NCBI GenBank assembly: GCA_964404605.1
Contig: CAYOKT010000010.1
Location: 1 to 51,168 of the forward strand
Source of the DNA: CAYOKT01 sp964404605
Lineage (GTDB): Bacteria; Electryoneota; Electryoneia; Electryoneales; Electryoneaceae
DNA length: 51,168 bases
Reading direction: 5' to 3'
The position numbers were made by a program, and so were the translations under genes. This document shows positions 42,551 to 50,826 of the stretch, in pieces. The notes under the pieces were generated by a model that made no database searches, was not told the origin of the DNA, and saw only the letters and a program-made list of their open reading frames with translations. Position 1 is the first letter of the stretch. Every line of letters starts with the position of its first letter.

Positions 42551-45500
42551 CTACTTCAAATACATCATCTTGCCCCACTTGACCCGGCCGCCGACCTCGA
42601 GGCGGACCAGCAGCATCCCGCTTGAGAGGCTCAGCCCGCTGGCGTCCCAGACGACCTCCTTGTAGCCCGCTCCCATCCCGCGGTCGACAAGCACCGCGAT
42701 CTCCTGCCCGAGCAGGTTGTAAACCGACAGGTGAACGCGCGCCGCTTTGGTCAGCTCGAAACGGATCTCCGTGGCGGCGTTGAACGGGTTCGGGAAGCTG
42801 GGGAAGAGGGTGAAGTCGCCGGGGATGTCGGCCTCGGCACCCGGACCCGGCGCGGCGTCGAAGTCGTCCGGGGCGGTGGTGGTGAAGCGGATCGCCCGGC
42901 CGTCGCGCAGGGTGTCCGTCGCCGCCGGAACACGCCGCGCGTAGGTGACCTCGAGACCCACCGTATGCTCGCCGTTCTGGATCCCCACCGTGGCGTAGTT
43001 GTTCTCCTCGTCCACGTTGGCGATGTCCTGGTAGTGCACCTCGATGACCCCGTCCCCCGTGGGGGTGGTCAGGGTCGAGGGATCGTACAGCGCCAGCGTG
43101 AACACCGCGGGATAGTTGGAGATGTCGTAGCCGAAACGGTTGACCCCGTTCGCCCACTGGATCAGCAGCCTGCCGCCGGCGACGTCGTGCAGGGTGTAAA
43201 CCTCCAGCGGGTCCCCGCTCGGCGGGTTCTTGATGTCATCCCAGAAGGCGGCGATCATCGCCCCCGGCCCGAGTGCGCCGGGAATCTCCCAGTTGCGGAA
43301 GTAGTTGACGCTGTAGTCCGCCTCCTGGCCGAAGGAGACCCACCCGTTGGAGCTCACCGTGAGCGGTGATCCGGCGGGATACTCCACGCCGTAGAAGGTG
43401 AAGTCGAAGGGGAGGTCGAGGGTGAAGTTCTCGTCGTCGCCCAGCTCGTGCAGCGTCGCCGCGCCGTTGTTCGCGAGGTCGAAGGGCTCGTAGGTCGGGG
43501 CTTCGCTCCACCCCTGGTCGATGTCCTCGTAGGCGAAATAGCCGTAGGAATCCGGCCCGAAGGGGTCGGAGGGCCGGGCGCCCTCGAGCGCGACGGCGAA
43601 GTTCGTCCCGCCGATCGGCTCTTCGCCGGAGGTGAACTGCACGCCGAAGCGCACCGCGCGGCCGCGGTAGGTACCCTCGTTCACCTCGATGACGAACGGC
43701 GTCTGGGTCGCGGCGGTCCCGCCGGGAGCCACCGTCCCGAGGACCGCCTCGTCGGAGAGCACCGTCACCGACTCGTCCCAGGAACTCAGCACGACGGTGA
43801 TATTCTCCGCCGCCGCCGCGCCGAGGTTCTCGAAGGAGAAGGTCAGCTCGACGGTGTGTCCCGGTTCGAAGGGATCGCTGCCGGTGGTGTACCCGTCGAA
43901 ACGCAGCTTCGGCGCACCAACGGGCACCCACACCTTGCCCTGCCACGGTCCGCCCCCGGAGGACTCGATCTCGACATCGAACTCCAGCAGGGCGCCGTCC
44001 CGGACCTCGGATCCCGTCGTGAAGGTGAAGGGTGAGCCGCTGTTGCTCGCCTCGCCGCCGATGGCGAGCGTGCCGAAGTCCGCGCTCCCGTTCTGCACCA
44101 CGGCCAGCTCCGCCACCGGGTGCGAGAGCACGGCGTGCACGCCGCTCTCCTCCGCGCCCCCGGTGTTCCGCACGGTGATCGCCAGCGAGGCGCTCTCGCC
44201 GGGGGAGACCATCCCGTCCGGTCCGGCATCGAGGGTCCAGCCGGCCACGCCCACGTACCGCGCCGGCTCCACGATCTGCACCGTGTCCACCACCGGCGCG
44301 TAGCCGGGCCGGGTGACTGTCACCTGCAGGTCGCCGGTCTCCACTCCCAGGAGCGGCAGGCGCACCATCCCGCCGCTCTCCACGTAGCCGCCCTGGAACA
44401 GCCCGGGGTCGCCGGGCTGGATCACCTGCACATAGGCACCCTCCAGCGGCGCTCCGCCGTCCAGCACCTGCGCCTCGAGGACATCCTGCCCGAGCGGGAG
44501 TTCCTCGGGGAGGTCCACGGTCATCGTGCGCGGTTCACGGCGCCACATCGTCAGCTCCGGGTCCCCGATCACGTGGTAGACGTGGAAATAGAACTCCACC
44601 ATGCCCCCGGAGTTCAACTCGTTGGGGTGACCGAGGTAGATCTCCATTTTCCCCCGGAGCAACGCCTGGGAGATGTTCGTCAGCCCCTCTTCGTACACCC
44701 CGGTGAAAAAGCCGGCGAGCAGGGGATTGTTGTACTTCGTCCGCGTGTGCAGGTCCGAGGGCGCCACCACGCTCACCGCCCCGGTCGGGCTGTTGACCGT
44801 CCCCTCGGTGATCCAGTATTCGGCGAAGCACTTGGTGTTCGTGTTGTTGCCGAAGTCGCCCGTATTGCAGACGAAGCTGGTCAGCACGGGCAGCAGGTTG
44901 GCGTTGGTCAGCTCGGCGATGTTGTCGATGTTGAAGTCCGGCCGCACCCAGCCGACGGAGTTCCCCCAGCCGCGGTAGGTGACCCACAGGGTCCCCTGGT
45001 CGATGCACTGCAGGATGTCATCGGCCGTCGTCTGTTCGCCCCCCTGGCGCCAGTAGAGCGGGCAGGCCTCATCGAACCCCCAGTCCCCGAGCATCCGACC
45101 GGCGAGCCACTCCGTGGTCGCGACCGGGGTCACCGGCTGGAGACCGCCTTCGGCCCAGTTGGCGGCCACCAGCGCCGCGCGCCGCCAGTACCCCGGCGCG
45201 GTCACACGCTCCGGGTCGCGCTCGTAGAACACCACCCGCTTGGAAGCCTTGGTCGCCTCGAGGGTCGTCGCCACCGTCATCCGGCCGATCAGCACCTCCG
45301 GGAGGTAATCGTCCCCCTCGAGGAAGGCCAGCGGCCAATCCGTGACGTCGTTCTCCGTCTGCGCCATCGGGTTGACGATCCGGTCGGAGGGGATTGCGGC
45401 CGCGTCGCCGCGGTTCTCGTCCCCGACGAGGAGGATATACTCCAGCGGCGGGTCAAGGGTGTCGTAATAGTCCCGGACGGTGGTCTTCAGATTGTTGAAA

Positions 45501-46315
45501 TCCGGGGCGCCGGTAAAGGTGTGGACGACGACGTTGTAGCCCTTCTGCCGCTTCCAGGTCACATAATCCCGCAGCCGTACCTCCTCGTTGGCGAGGGTCT
45601 CGTGACCGATGATCAGCAGGGAGCCCTTGGTCTCGGCGAGACGCATCCCGAGATCGTTGACGTCGTTGATGATCAGGCTGCGGTAGAGGGGCCAGAAGGC
45701 GCGGGAGACCGGGCGGGCGGGCGGCGTGGTGGGAACATCCGCCATCGGACCGTCCACCGTCACCTCGATCTCGAGGCTCGTCGCGAGGTACAGGCCGCCC
45801 TCCCCGTCGCGCTGCACGGGACGGAGCCGGAGGGGGGCCACGGTGACATCGCGCCAGACCGCCGCCTCCCCGAGTTCGACCCAGTCCGCCCCGGCCGGCG
45901 CCTCCTCGAACGGCAGGGTCTCCAGCATCTCCACCGACACGGACGATTCCCGCTTGTCCGTCGCTCCGGCGGCCGTCACCCCCAGGTGCGCCACCTCGCC
46001 GCCGGTGATCGTCACATCCGCCATCCGCCCCCAGGGCAGGCGCAACAGCCCGCCGACCACGGGGAGCTCCTCCTCGCGGGACACCGCTCGCTCGCCGGGA
46101 AGGTCCACGATGACCCCGCCGCTGTCCAGCGACACCTCCATGCCGGAAGCCGACCACACGAGCCGGATCGTCTGCGAGGATTCCGTTATAACCCGCAACT
46201 CCGCCCCGGGCCGGGCGTTGTCCCCGACCACCACCCACTCGGCGCGTGCGGCCGTTGTCACCGGTAACGCCGCCAGCAGTGCCAGCACCCCATATCGTAC
46301 GGCGTGACGAAGCAT
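42551..46315 (-). CDS. C25 (gingipain-like) secreted protein with sorting domain; catalytic His replaced
   Basis: 1254 residues. The start at 46315 has GGAGG 6 nt upstream and gives the signal peptide LALLAALPVTTAARA; the frame extends to 46354. A propeptide-like region is followed by the C25 fold: DYVTWKRQKGYNVVVHTF, YILLVGDENRG, YLPEVLIGRM, VTYRGWGNSVGW, SFVCNTGDFG and KCFAEYWI. Cys483 matches the gingipain nucleophile, but the residue 33 positions before it, His in RgpB, is Trp450. Two to three Ig/CARDB-like domains (about 620-900), a nidogen-like domain (YGYFAYEDIDQGW) and a type-A sorting domain (SFPNPFNAATEIRFEL ... GKMMYLK) follow. Likely exported and surface-attached. Protease activity is doubtful. 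Confidence 0.87.
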   Translation of the reverse strand: MLRHAVRYGVLALLAALPVTTAARAEWVVVGDNARPGAELRVITESSQTIRLVWSASGMEVSLDSGGVIVDLPGERAVSREEELPVVGGLLRLPWGRMADVTITGGEVAHLGVTAAGATDKRESSVSVEMLETLPFEEAPAGADWVELGEAAVWRDVTVAPLRLRPVQRDGEGGLYLATSLEIEVTVDGPMADVPTTPPARPVSRAFWPLYRSLIINDVNDLGMRLAETKGSLLIIGHETLANEEVRLRDYVTWKRQKGYNVVVHTFTGAPDFNNLKTTVRDYYDTLDPPLEYILLVGDENRGDAAAIPSDRIVNPMAQTENDVTDWPLAFLEGDDYLPEVLIGRMTVATTLEATKASKRVVFYERDPERVTAPGYWRRAALVAANWAEGGLQPVTPVATTEWLAGRMLGDWGFDEACPLYWRQGGEQTTADDILQCIDQGTLWVTYRGWGNSVGWVRPDFNIDNIAELTNANLLPVLTSFVCNTGDFGNNTNTKCFAEYWITEGTVNSPTGAVSVVAPSDLHTRTKYNNPLLAGFFTGVYEEGLTNISQALLRGKMEIYLGHPNELNSGGMVEFYFHVYHVIGDPELTMWRREPRTMTVDLPEELPLGQDVLEAQVLDGGAPLEGAYVQVIQPGDPGLFQGGYVESGGMVRLPLLGVETGDLQVTVTRPGYAPVVDTVQIVEPARYVGVAGWTLDAGPDGMVSPGESASLAITVRNTGGAEESGVHAVLSHPVAELAVVQNGSADFGTLAIGGEASNSGSPFTFTTGSEVRDGALLEFDVEIESSGGGPWQGKVWVPVGAPKLRFDGYTTGSDPFEPGHTVELTFSFENLGAAAAENITVVLSSWDESVTVLSDEAVLGTVAPGGTAATQTPFVIEVNEGTYRGRAVRFGVQFTSGEEPIGGTNFAVALEGARPSDPFGPDSYGYFAYEDIDQGWSEAPTYEPFDLANNGAATLHELGDDENFTLDLPFDFTFYGVEYPAGSPLTVSSNGWVSFGQEADYSVNYFRNWEIPGALGPGAMIAAFWDDIKNPPSGDPLEVYTLHDVAGGRLLIQWANGVNRFGYDISNYPAVFTLALYDPSTLTTPTGDGVIEVHYQDIANVDEENNYATVGIQNGEHTVGLEVTYARRVPAATDTLRDGRAIRFTTTAPDDFDAAPGPGAEADIPGDFTLFPSFPNPFNAATEIRFELTKAARVHLSVYNLLGQEIAVLVDRGMGAGYKEVVWDASGLSLSSGMLLVRLEVGGRVKWGKMMYLK

Positions 46316-46522
46316 CCCCATCCTCCATCCGTGCTGTCGAAGTTCGTTTCGCAATTAAGGGTAAAATGAGACGGGGTCGCCCGGAACCCGCGTCTCGCGG
46401 AGTCGATCCTGAAAGGTACGACACAAGATCGCCAGCCCGACGGGTGAGATGCAACCCGCACCCATCCCCGGTGCAATCCGGACAGCCTCCGCGGCCGGTG
46501 TCGCCCCCAGACTGCGAACATC

Positions 46523-46551
46523 TTGCACAGTTGCCGGAAGGTGCGTATACT
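46523..46551 (+). promoter_or_regulatory. Promoter of the sigma-54 activator gene
   Basis: TTGCAC (46523-46528), a 17-bp spacer and TATACT (46546-46551), giving a leader of about 90 nt. It is a sigma-70-type promoter; no TGGC-N7-TTGC-type sigma-54 site is seen here. Confidence 0.65.
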
Positions 46552-46571
46552 GTTCACAGGTGCGCCCGCCG

Positions 46572-46591
46572 GGGCCGGTTTATACCGGCCC
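46572..46591 (+). promoter_or_regulatory. Leader hairpin of the sigma-54 activator mRNA
   Basis: GGGCCGGT-TTAT-ACCGGCCC, a perfect 8-bp stem, beginning about 14 nt into the predicted transcript and flanked by further complementary CCCG/CGGG stretches. No T-run, so not a terminator. It may protect the 5' end or regulate translation. Confidence 0.4.
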
Positions 46592-46647
46592 GCCGCCGGG
46601 CAGCCGCCCCCAGCCGGATTTCGCACGGTTCACAAACGGGAGAGTGG

Positions 46648-48126
46648 ATGAGCACGCCCCAGGAAGCCCTGTTCGCCGGCCTGCTGCGCATCGGACGGGA
46701 GATCTCCTCCGGCGACCCGGAGAAGCGGCTCGGGGTCATCCTCGACTGCGCCCTCGAATCCCTCGGCGCCGAACGGGGCTTTCTCGTCCTGATGGGCGAG
46801 GACGGCGTGCCGGAGCTGCGGGCCGCCCGGCACCTCGACCCCGGGGAGGCGGACGACCTCGGCGCCATCAGCCGCGGCGCACTCCAGCGCGCGATGGAGA
46901 CCGGGGAGACGGTGCTCACCGAGAACGCCCGCGAGGATCCCCGCTTCGCCGGTTCGACCTCCATCGTGCTGCATGACATCCGCAGCGTCGCCGCCGTGCC
47001 CCTCCACCTCGGCGAGGAGGCCCTCGGCGCGCTCTACCTCGACAGCCGCCTCGGAAACCCCAACTTCAGCGAGAGTTCGCTTCCCGCCCTGAACCTCTTC
47101 GGCGCCCTCGCCGCGCAGGCGCTGAACCAGGCTCTGGCGCTGAAGGCGCTGCGGCGGGAGAATGTTCGCCTCCGGCGCCAGGCCGGGCGGTACGCCTTCG
47201 AGGAGATCCTCGGCCGCTCGAAGGCGATGGAAACGGTGTTTGCGCTGATGGAGCGGGTCGCCCCCACCGACCTGCCGGTGCTGATCCGCGGCGAGTCGGG
47301 CACCGGGAAGGAGCTGATCGCGCGCGCGATCCACAACGCCGGCCCCCGGCGCGACAAGCCGCTGCTCGCCCTCTTCGCGGGGAACCTGGGCGAGGAGCTG
47401 CTGGAGAGCGAACTGTTCGGCCACCGGAAGGGCGCCTTCACCGGCGCCTACCAGGACAAGCCGGGGCTGCTGACCCTCGCGGACGGCGGCTCGCTGCTCC
47501 TCGATGAGGTCTCGGACATCCCGCCGCGCATCCAGGCGAAGCTGCTGCGTGTGCTGCAGGACGGCACCTTCAAGCCGGTGGGCGGCACCGGCAATCTGCG
47601 CGCCGATGTGCGCCTCCTCTCCGCCACCCACAGCGACCTCGCCGAGAGGGTGCGCAAGGGCGACTTCCGCGAGGACCTGTATTACCGGATCAACGGTATC
47701 GAGATCGAGGTGCCGCCCCTGCGCAACCGGCGGGAGGACATCCCCCTCATCGCCGAGCAGGTCCTCCGGCGCTTCTGCGAGGAGTCGGGGCGCGGCCGGG
47801 TGCGCTTCAGCCGCGCGGCGCTCGCGCTGCTCGTGCAGGCCCGCTGGCCGGGCAACGTGCGCGAACTGGAGCGCACCGTCCAGCGCGCCGTTGTCCTCTG
47901 TCCCGGCGACACCATCGAACCGGAGCACCTCGTCTTCACCCGCAGCGCGAGCGGGGTGGAGCACCCCGGGGAGAGAACCCTGAAGGCGGCGGAAAAGCGC
48001 CACATCCTCGAGGTCCTCAGGGAGACCGGCGGCAACCGCAGCGAGGCGGCGCGCATCCTCGGGGTCAGCCGCCGCTACCTCCAGAAGCGGATTCAGGTGT
48101 GGCGCGAAGAGGGCCTTGAAGTGTAG
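46648..48126 (+). CDS. Sigma-54-dependent transcriptional activator, GAF-AAA+-Fis
   Basis: 492 residues. A GAF sensor domain (about 20-165) is followed by a coiled linker (LKALRRENVRLRRQ) and the AAA+ core: GESGTGK (215-221), the sigma-54 contact loop GAFTGA (262-267), LLLDEVSDIP (Walker B) and LRNRREDIPLI. A Fis-type helix-turn-helix (GGNRSEAARILGVSRRYLQK) ends the protein. The usual VNCAAL motif is LFAGNL here. The ATG at 46648 follows GGGAGAG; the open frame upstream to 46246 is only leader. It activates genes from -12/-24 promoters, none of which I found in this window. The kinase gene 157 bp downstream may be a partner. Confidence 0.93.
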   Translation: MSTPQEALFAGLLRIGREISSGDPEKRLGVILDCALESLGAERGFLVLMGEDGVPELRAARHLDPGEADDLGAISRGALQRAMETGETVLTENAREDPRFAGSTSIVLHDIRSVAAVPLHLGEEALGALYLDSRLGNPNFSESSLPALNLFGALAAQALNQALALKALRRENVRLRRQAGRYAFEEILGRSKAMETVFALMERVAPTDLPVLIRGESGTGKELIARAIHNAGPRRDKPLLALFAGNLGEELLESELFGHRKGAFTGAYQDKPGLLTLADGGSLLLDEVSDIPPRIQAKLLRVLQDGTFKPVGGTGNLRADVRLLSATHSDLAERVRKGDFREDLYYRINGIEIEVPPLRNRREDIPLIAEQVLRRFCEESGRGRVRFSRAALALLVQARWPGNVRELERTVQRAVVLCPGDTIEPEHLVFTRSASGVEHPGERTLKAAEKRHILEVLRETGGNRSEAARILGVSRRYLQKRIQVWREEGLEV

Positions 48127-48282
48127 CCAGGGGGCGGCTTGTGAGAAAACCGGGGAAACGCGGCGGATGGGCGGTTCAAGCGACCGGCCTCCCCGCGGAT
48201 CGCGACGGCGTGGTTCTCCCTCTGCACGTTGCTCCCGCCCTCGGCCCGGCCGGGACGGGAAACAGTTGAACGGGGCGCCGAG

Positions 48283-49527
48283 ATGACCGGACGCATCGGA
48301 CCGGACTACGAGATCCTCCGCGAGCTGCGCCGCGGCCCCTGGGTGACCGTCTGCGAGGCGCGTCATCGCGGCTCGGGGCGGCGTGTCCTGGTCAAGTGGC
48401 TCAACCCGGAGAACGCCGGGGACGAGGAACTCGCCGGGCGGTTGCGGCGCGAGGGGGGCCTCGGCACGGCGATCAAGCACCCGAATGTCGCGCGCATCCT
48501 CGAGGCCGGAGAGGCCGAGGGGCGTCCGTTTGTCGCCGTCGAATGGGTCGAGGGAGAGGACCTGGCGTCGCTCCTCGCCCGGGAGGGCGCGCTGCCCGTC
48601 CCCAGAGTCCTCCGTCTCGCCCGCGACCTGCTCTCCGGGCTCGCCGCGATTCACCGCGCCGGGGTGGTGCACCGCGACATCAGCCCGGGAAACATCCGCC
48701 TGACGCCGAAGGGTATCGCCCGCATCACCGATTTCGGCCTCGCCACGCGCCCGCTGGACCCGCGCTACACCCTGCCCGGCACCGTCGTCGGCACCCCCGG
48801 CTACCTCGCCCCGGAACAGGCCGCGGGGGACCGGCAGGTCGATGCCCGCGCCGACCTCTTCTCCTGCGGCGCCCTGCTGCACGAGGCGCTGACCGGCGAC
48901 CCCCTCTTCCGGGGGGAGGATGTCATCGCCACCCTGCAGCGCGTTCGCAATGAGCCCGCACCACCCCTCGAGGGCCGCGTTGACGGGCTGCCGAAGGGGT
49001 TCGATGACTGGCTCGGCCGTCTGCTGGCAAAAGACCCCGGCGACCGCTACTCCAGCGCCGAAGAGGCGCTGCGCGCTCTCGACGAGATGACCCTCCCCCC
49101 GCCGGCCGCCGCCGTACAGGAGTCGCCACGCCGCAGAGCCGGCTGGCCGCTCCTCCCCTCCACGCTGCTCCCGGTGATCCTCGTCGCCCTGATCGCCGCC
49201 CTGCTGATGCAGGCGCTGAAGCCGGAACCGCGCCCGCCGATCACCCCGCCGGGGCTGCTCCCGTCGCCCGGGGTTTCGTCGCAACGGGCCTTCCTCCGCC
49301 TGGACGCCCCGCCCGGAGCGCGGCTGTCCATCGATGGGACCCCCGCCGGAACCACGCCCCTCGAAGATATTCTCCCTCTCGCGCCCGGCGTGCACCGGGT
49401 GCGGCTGGAGCTGCCGTCCCGCGGCGCCGTGCTGCGCGAAATCACCCTCGCCCCCGGCGACACGCTGGACCTGCGCCTGCCGGGTGAGCCCCGGTCCGCC
49501 GCCGGGGATTCCACCCCGGGCGGATAG
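48283..49527 (+). CDS. Membrane Ser/Thr protein kinase (Hanks type) with PEGA domain
   Basis: 414 residues. The kinase domain spans about 8-270: the nucleotide loop is degenerate (LRRGPWVTVCEA instead of GxGxxGxV), Lys38 is in VLVKWL, the catalytic loop is HRDISPGN (His130, Asp132), with Ser at the Lys position of HRDIKPEN, and DFG is at 150-152, followed by GTPGYLAPEQ. A juxtamembrane linker, one TM helix (TLLPVILVALIAALLMQAL, about 292-310) and an external PEGA domain (PPGARLSIDGTPAGTTPLED) complete it. The changes resemble those of low-activity kinases or pseudokinases, yet Lys, Asp and DFG are kept. The ATG at 48283 is preferred over 48229 by homology. It directly follows the sigma-54 activator, suggesting a signalling pair. 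Confidence 0.88.
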   Translation: MTGRIGPDYEILRELRRGPWVTVCEARHRGSGRRVLVKWLNPENAGDEELAGRLRREGGLGTAIKHPNVARILEAGEAEGRPFVAVEWVEGEDLASLLAREGALPVPRVLRLARDLLSGLAAIHRAGVVHRDISPGNIRLTPKGIARITDFGLATRPLDPRYTLPGTVVGTPGYLAPEQAAGDRQVDARADLFSCGALLHEALTGDPLFRGEDVIATLQRVRNEPAPPLEGRVDGLPKGFDDWLGRLLAKDPGDRYSSAEEALRALDEMTLPPPAAAVQESPRRRAGWPLLPSTLLPVILVALIAALLMQALKPEPRPPITPPGLLPSPGVSSQRAFLRLDAPPGARLSIDGTPAGTTPLEDILPLAPGVHRVRLELPSRGAVLREITLAPGDTLDLRLPGEPRSAAGDSTPGG

Positions 49528-49600
49528 GCCCGCTCCCGGGAAATCCCGTCTACCTGCCGCTTCCGCGCCTCGCTTCGCCCCGCCGCCACCGCAGCACCCC

Positions 49601-49629
49601 TTGCCCGTTCATGGCGGGCGGCCTACTTT
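49601..49629 (+). promoter_or_regulatory. Promoter placing the rlmN start codon at +1 (leaderless)
   Basis: TTGCCC (49601-49606), a 17-bp spacer and TACTTT (49624-49629), with ATG at 49637, 7 nt after the -10. No Shine-Dalgarno is present between them. The geometry is the same as at 1729. Confidence 0.55.
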
Positions 49630-49636
49630 CACCGCC

Positions 49637-50686
49637 ATGGAGGAAAAACCGCTGCTCCACTACGACCGCGAGGGACTCGAGACCCTTCTCCGGGAACGCT
49701 TCGGCGTGCCCGCGTTCCATGGCCGGCAGCTCCATGCCTGGCTCTACCGCCGCGGCGTGTTCGACCCGGAGCGGATGACCGACCTCTCGAAGGGGTTGCG
49801 TGCTGCCCTCGCCGCCCGGACCCGCACCGGCCTGCCGCGCACCCTCGAGGCGGTCACCGGCGAGGCGGAGAGCACGGCGACCAAGTTCCTCTTCGAGCTG
49901 GAGGACGGCGAGCGCGTGGAGGCGGTGTACATCCCCGCGGGGGACCGCAACACGGTGTGCCTCTCCAGCCAGGTGGGCTGCGCCTATGGCTGCCGTTTCT
50001 GCGCCACCGGGCAGCTCGGCCTGAAGCGCAACATGACCGCCGGGGAGATGGTCGGCTGCTTCCTCGCCGTCCGCGCAGCCGTGCCGGAGCGGATCACGAA
50101 CGTCGTCTTCATGGGCATGGGCGAACCGTTGGCGAACCCGGTGGAGGTCATGGAAGCCTGGCGGCGGCTGACCGACCCGGACGGCATCGGCCTCAGCCAG
50201 AGACGGGTGACCCTCTCCACCATCGGGCTGCCGAAGGCCATCCGCCGGCTCGCCGGGGAGCCCTGCCCGCCGAAACTGGTCTTCTCCATCGGCTCGCCCC
50301 GCGAGGAGCTGCGCCGGAAACTCCTCCCGGTCGCGGGCCGCTTCTCCCTCGAGGAGAACCACGCCGCCCTCCGGGAATACGCCCGGAACTCGAAGCACCG
50401 CATCACCATCGCGCTGCTCGTCGCCGAGGGGCTGAACGACTCGCCGGAGGACGCCCGCGTCCTGCACCGCTGGATCGGGGAGCTTCCCGCGAAGGTGAAC
50501 CTGCTGCGGTACAACGAGGCGGCGGGCGGTTTCCGCCGCGCGGACGAGGGCAAGGTCGAGGCGGTCGCGCAGACCCTGGTCTCCCTCGGGAGGACGGTCC
50601 TTCTGCGGGCGAGCCGCGGGCGCGATGTCTCCGCCGCCTGCGGCCAGCTCGCCGCCCGCGCGCTCACCTCGCCGGAGCGCCGGTAG
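49637..50686 (+). CDS. rlmN: 23S rRNA (adenine2503-C2)/tRNA A37 methyltransferase RlmN
   Basis: 349 residues. A radical-SAM enzyme that methylates C2 of A2503 in 23S rRNA and A37 of some tRNAs. The 4Fe-4S cluster motif CAYGCRFC holds Cys115, Cys119 and Cys122; VVFMGMGEPL, VTLSTIGL and LLRYNEA are conserved. The second mechanistic Cys, methylated during the reaction, is Cys335 in DVSAACGQLA. The N-terminal HhH-like helical domain (FHGRQLHAWLYRRG) is complete. The start is MEEKPLLHYD at 49637; the longer frame from 49334 overlaps the kinase gene. It appears to have its own leaderless promoter. Confidence 0.96.
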   Translation: MEEKPLLHYDREGLETLLRERFGVPAFHGRQLHAWLYRRGVFDPERMTDLSKGLRAALAARTRTGLPRTLEAVTGEAESTATKFLFELEDGERVEAVYIPAGDRNTVCLSSQVGCAYGCRFCATGQLGLKRNMTAGEMVGCFLAVRAAVPERITNVVFMGMGEPLANPVEVMEAWRRLTDPDGIGLSQRRVTLSTIGLPKAIRRLAGEPCPPKLVFSIGSPREELRRKLLPVAGRFSLEENHAALREYARNSKHRITIALLVAEGLNDSPEDARVLHRWIGELPAKVNLLRYNEAAGGFRRADEGKVEAVAQTLVSLGRTVLLRASRGRDVSAACGQLAARALTSPERR

Positions 50687-50710
50687 CCGGGAGCGTTCAC
50701 CACGTCAAAT

Positions 50711-50744
50711 CCCGATACTTCGGGAGAAGGCGGGAGCCGCCTTC
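50711..50744. repeat. Two adjacent hairpins after rlmN
   Basis: CCCGA-TACT-TCGGG is followed directly by GAAGGCGG-GAG-CCGCCTTC. The minus strand has a GGTGG head before the second stem, recalling the GTGG-headed REP-like elements at 34 kb. Confidence 0.5.
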
Positions 50745-50760
50745 GCGCCACCTCCGCGTG

Positions 50761-50784
50761 CCGGGCTGCATCCCGGGTTGTTTT
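50761..50784 (+). terminator. Probable terminator of rlmN
   Basis: CCGGG-CTGCAT-CCCGG is followed by GTTGTTTTC. The stem is short and the T-run is interrupted, so the call is moderate. It lies 75 bp after the rlmN stop and between convergent genes. Confidence 0.45.
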
Positions 50785-50826
50785 CTATTACAGAAGCAGC
50801 CTGATGGTGTGTCGCCGGGGGAACCG

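Larger units (their letters stand above)
46316..46647. other. Divergent intergenic region
   Basis: 332 bp between the C25 gene (-) and the sigma-54 activator (+). It contains the activator's promoter and a leader hairpin, listed separately. I could not find a convincing promoter for the C25 gene; TACCTT at 46413-46418 on the minus strand lacks a matching -35. No small gene is evident. Confidence 0.5.

Noticed and set aside
46316..46647. Sigma-54 (-12/-24) promoter autoregulating the activator
   Set aside because: No TGGCAC-N5-TTGC-like element is found; a good sigma-70-type promoter explains expression.
46630..49395. 921-codon minus-strand open frame opposite the activator and kinase genes
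   Set aside because: Opposite genes with intact GAFTGA, HRD and DFG motifs. Low-complexity composition and no start context.
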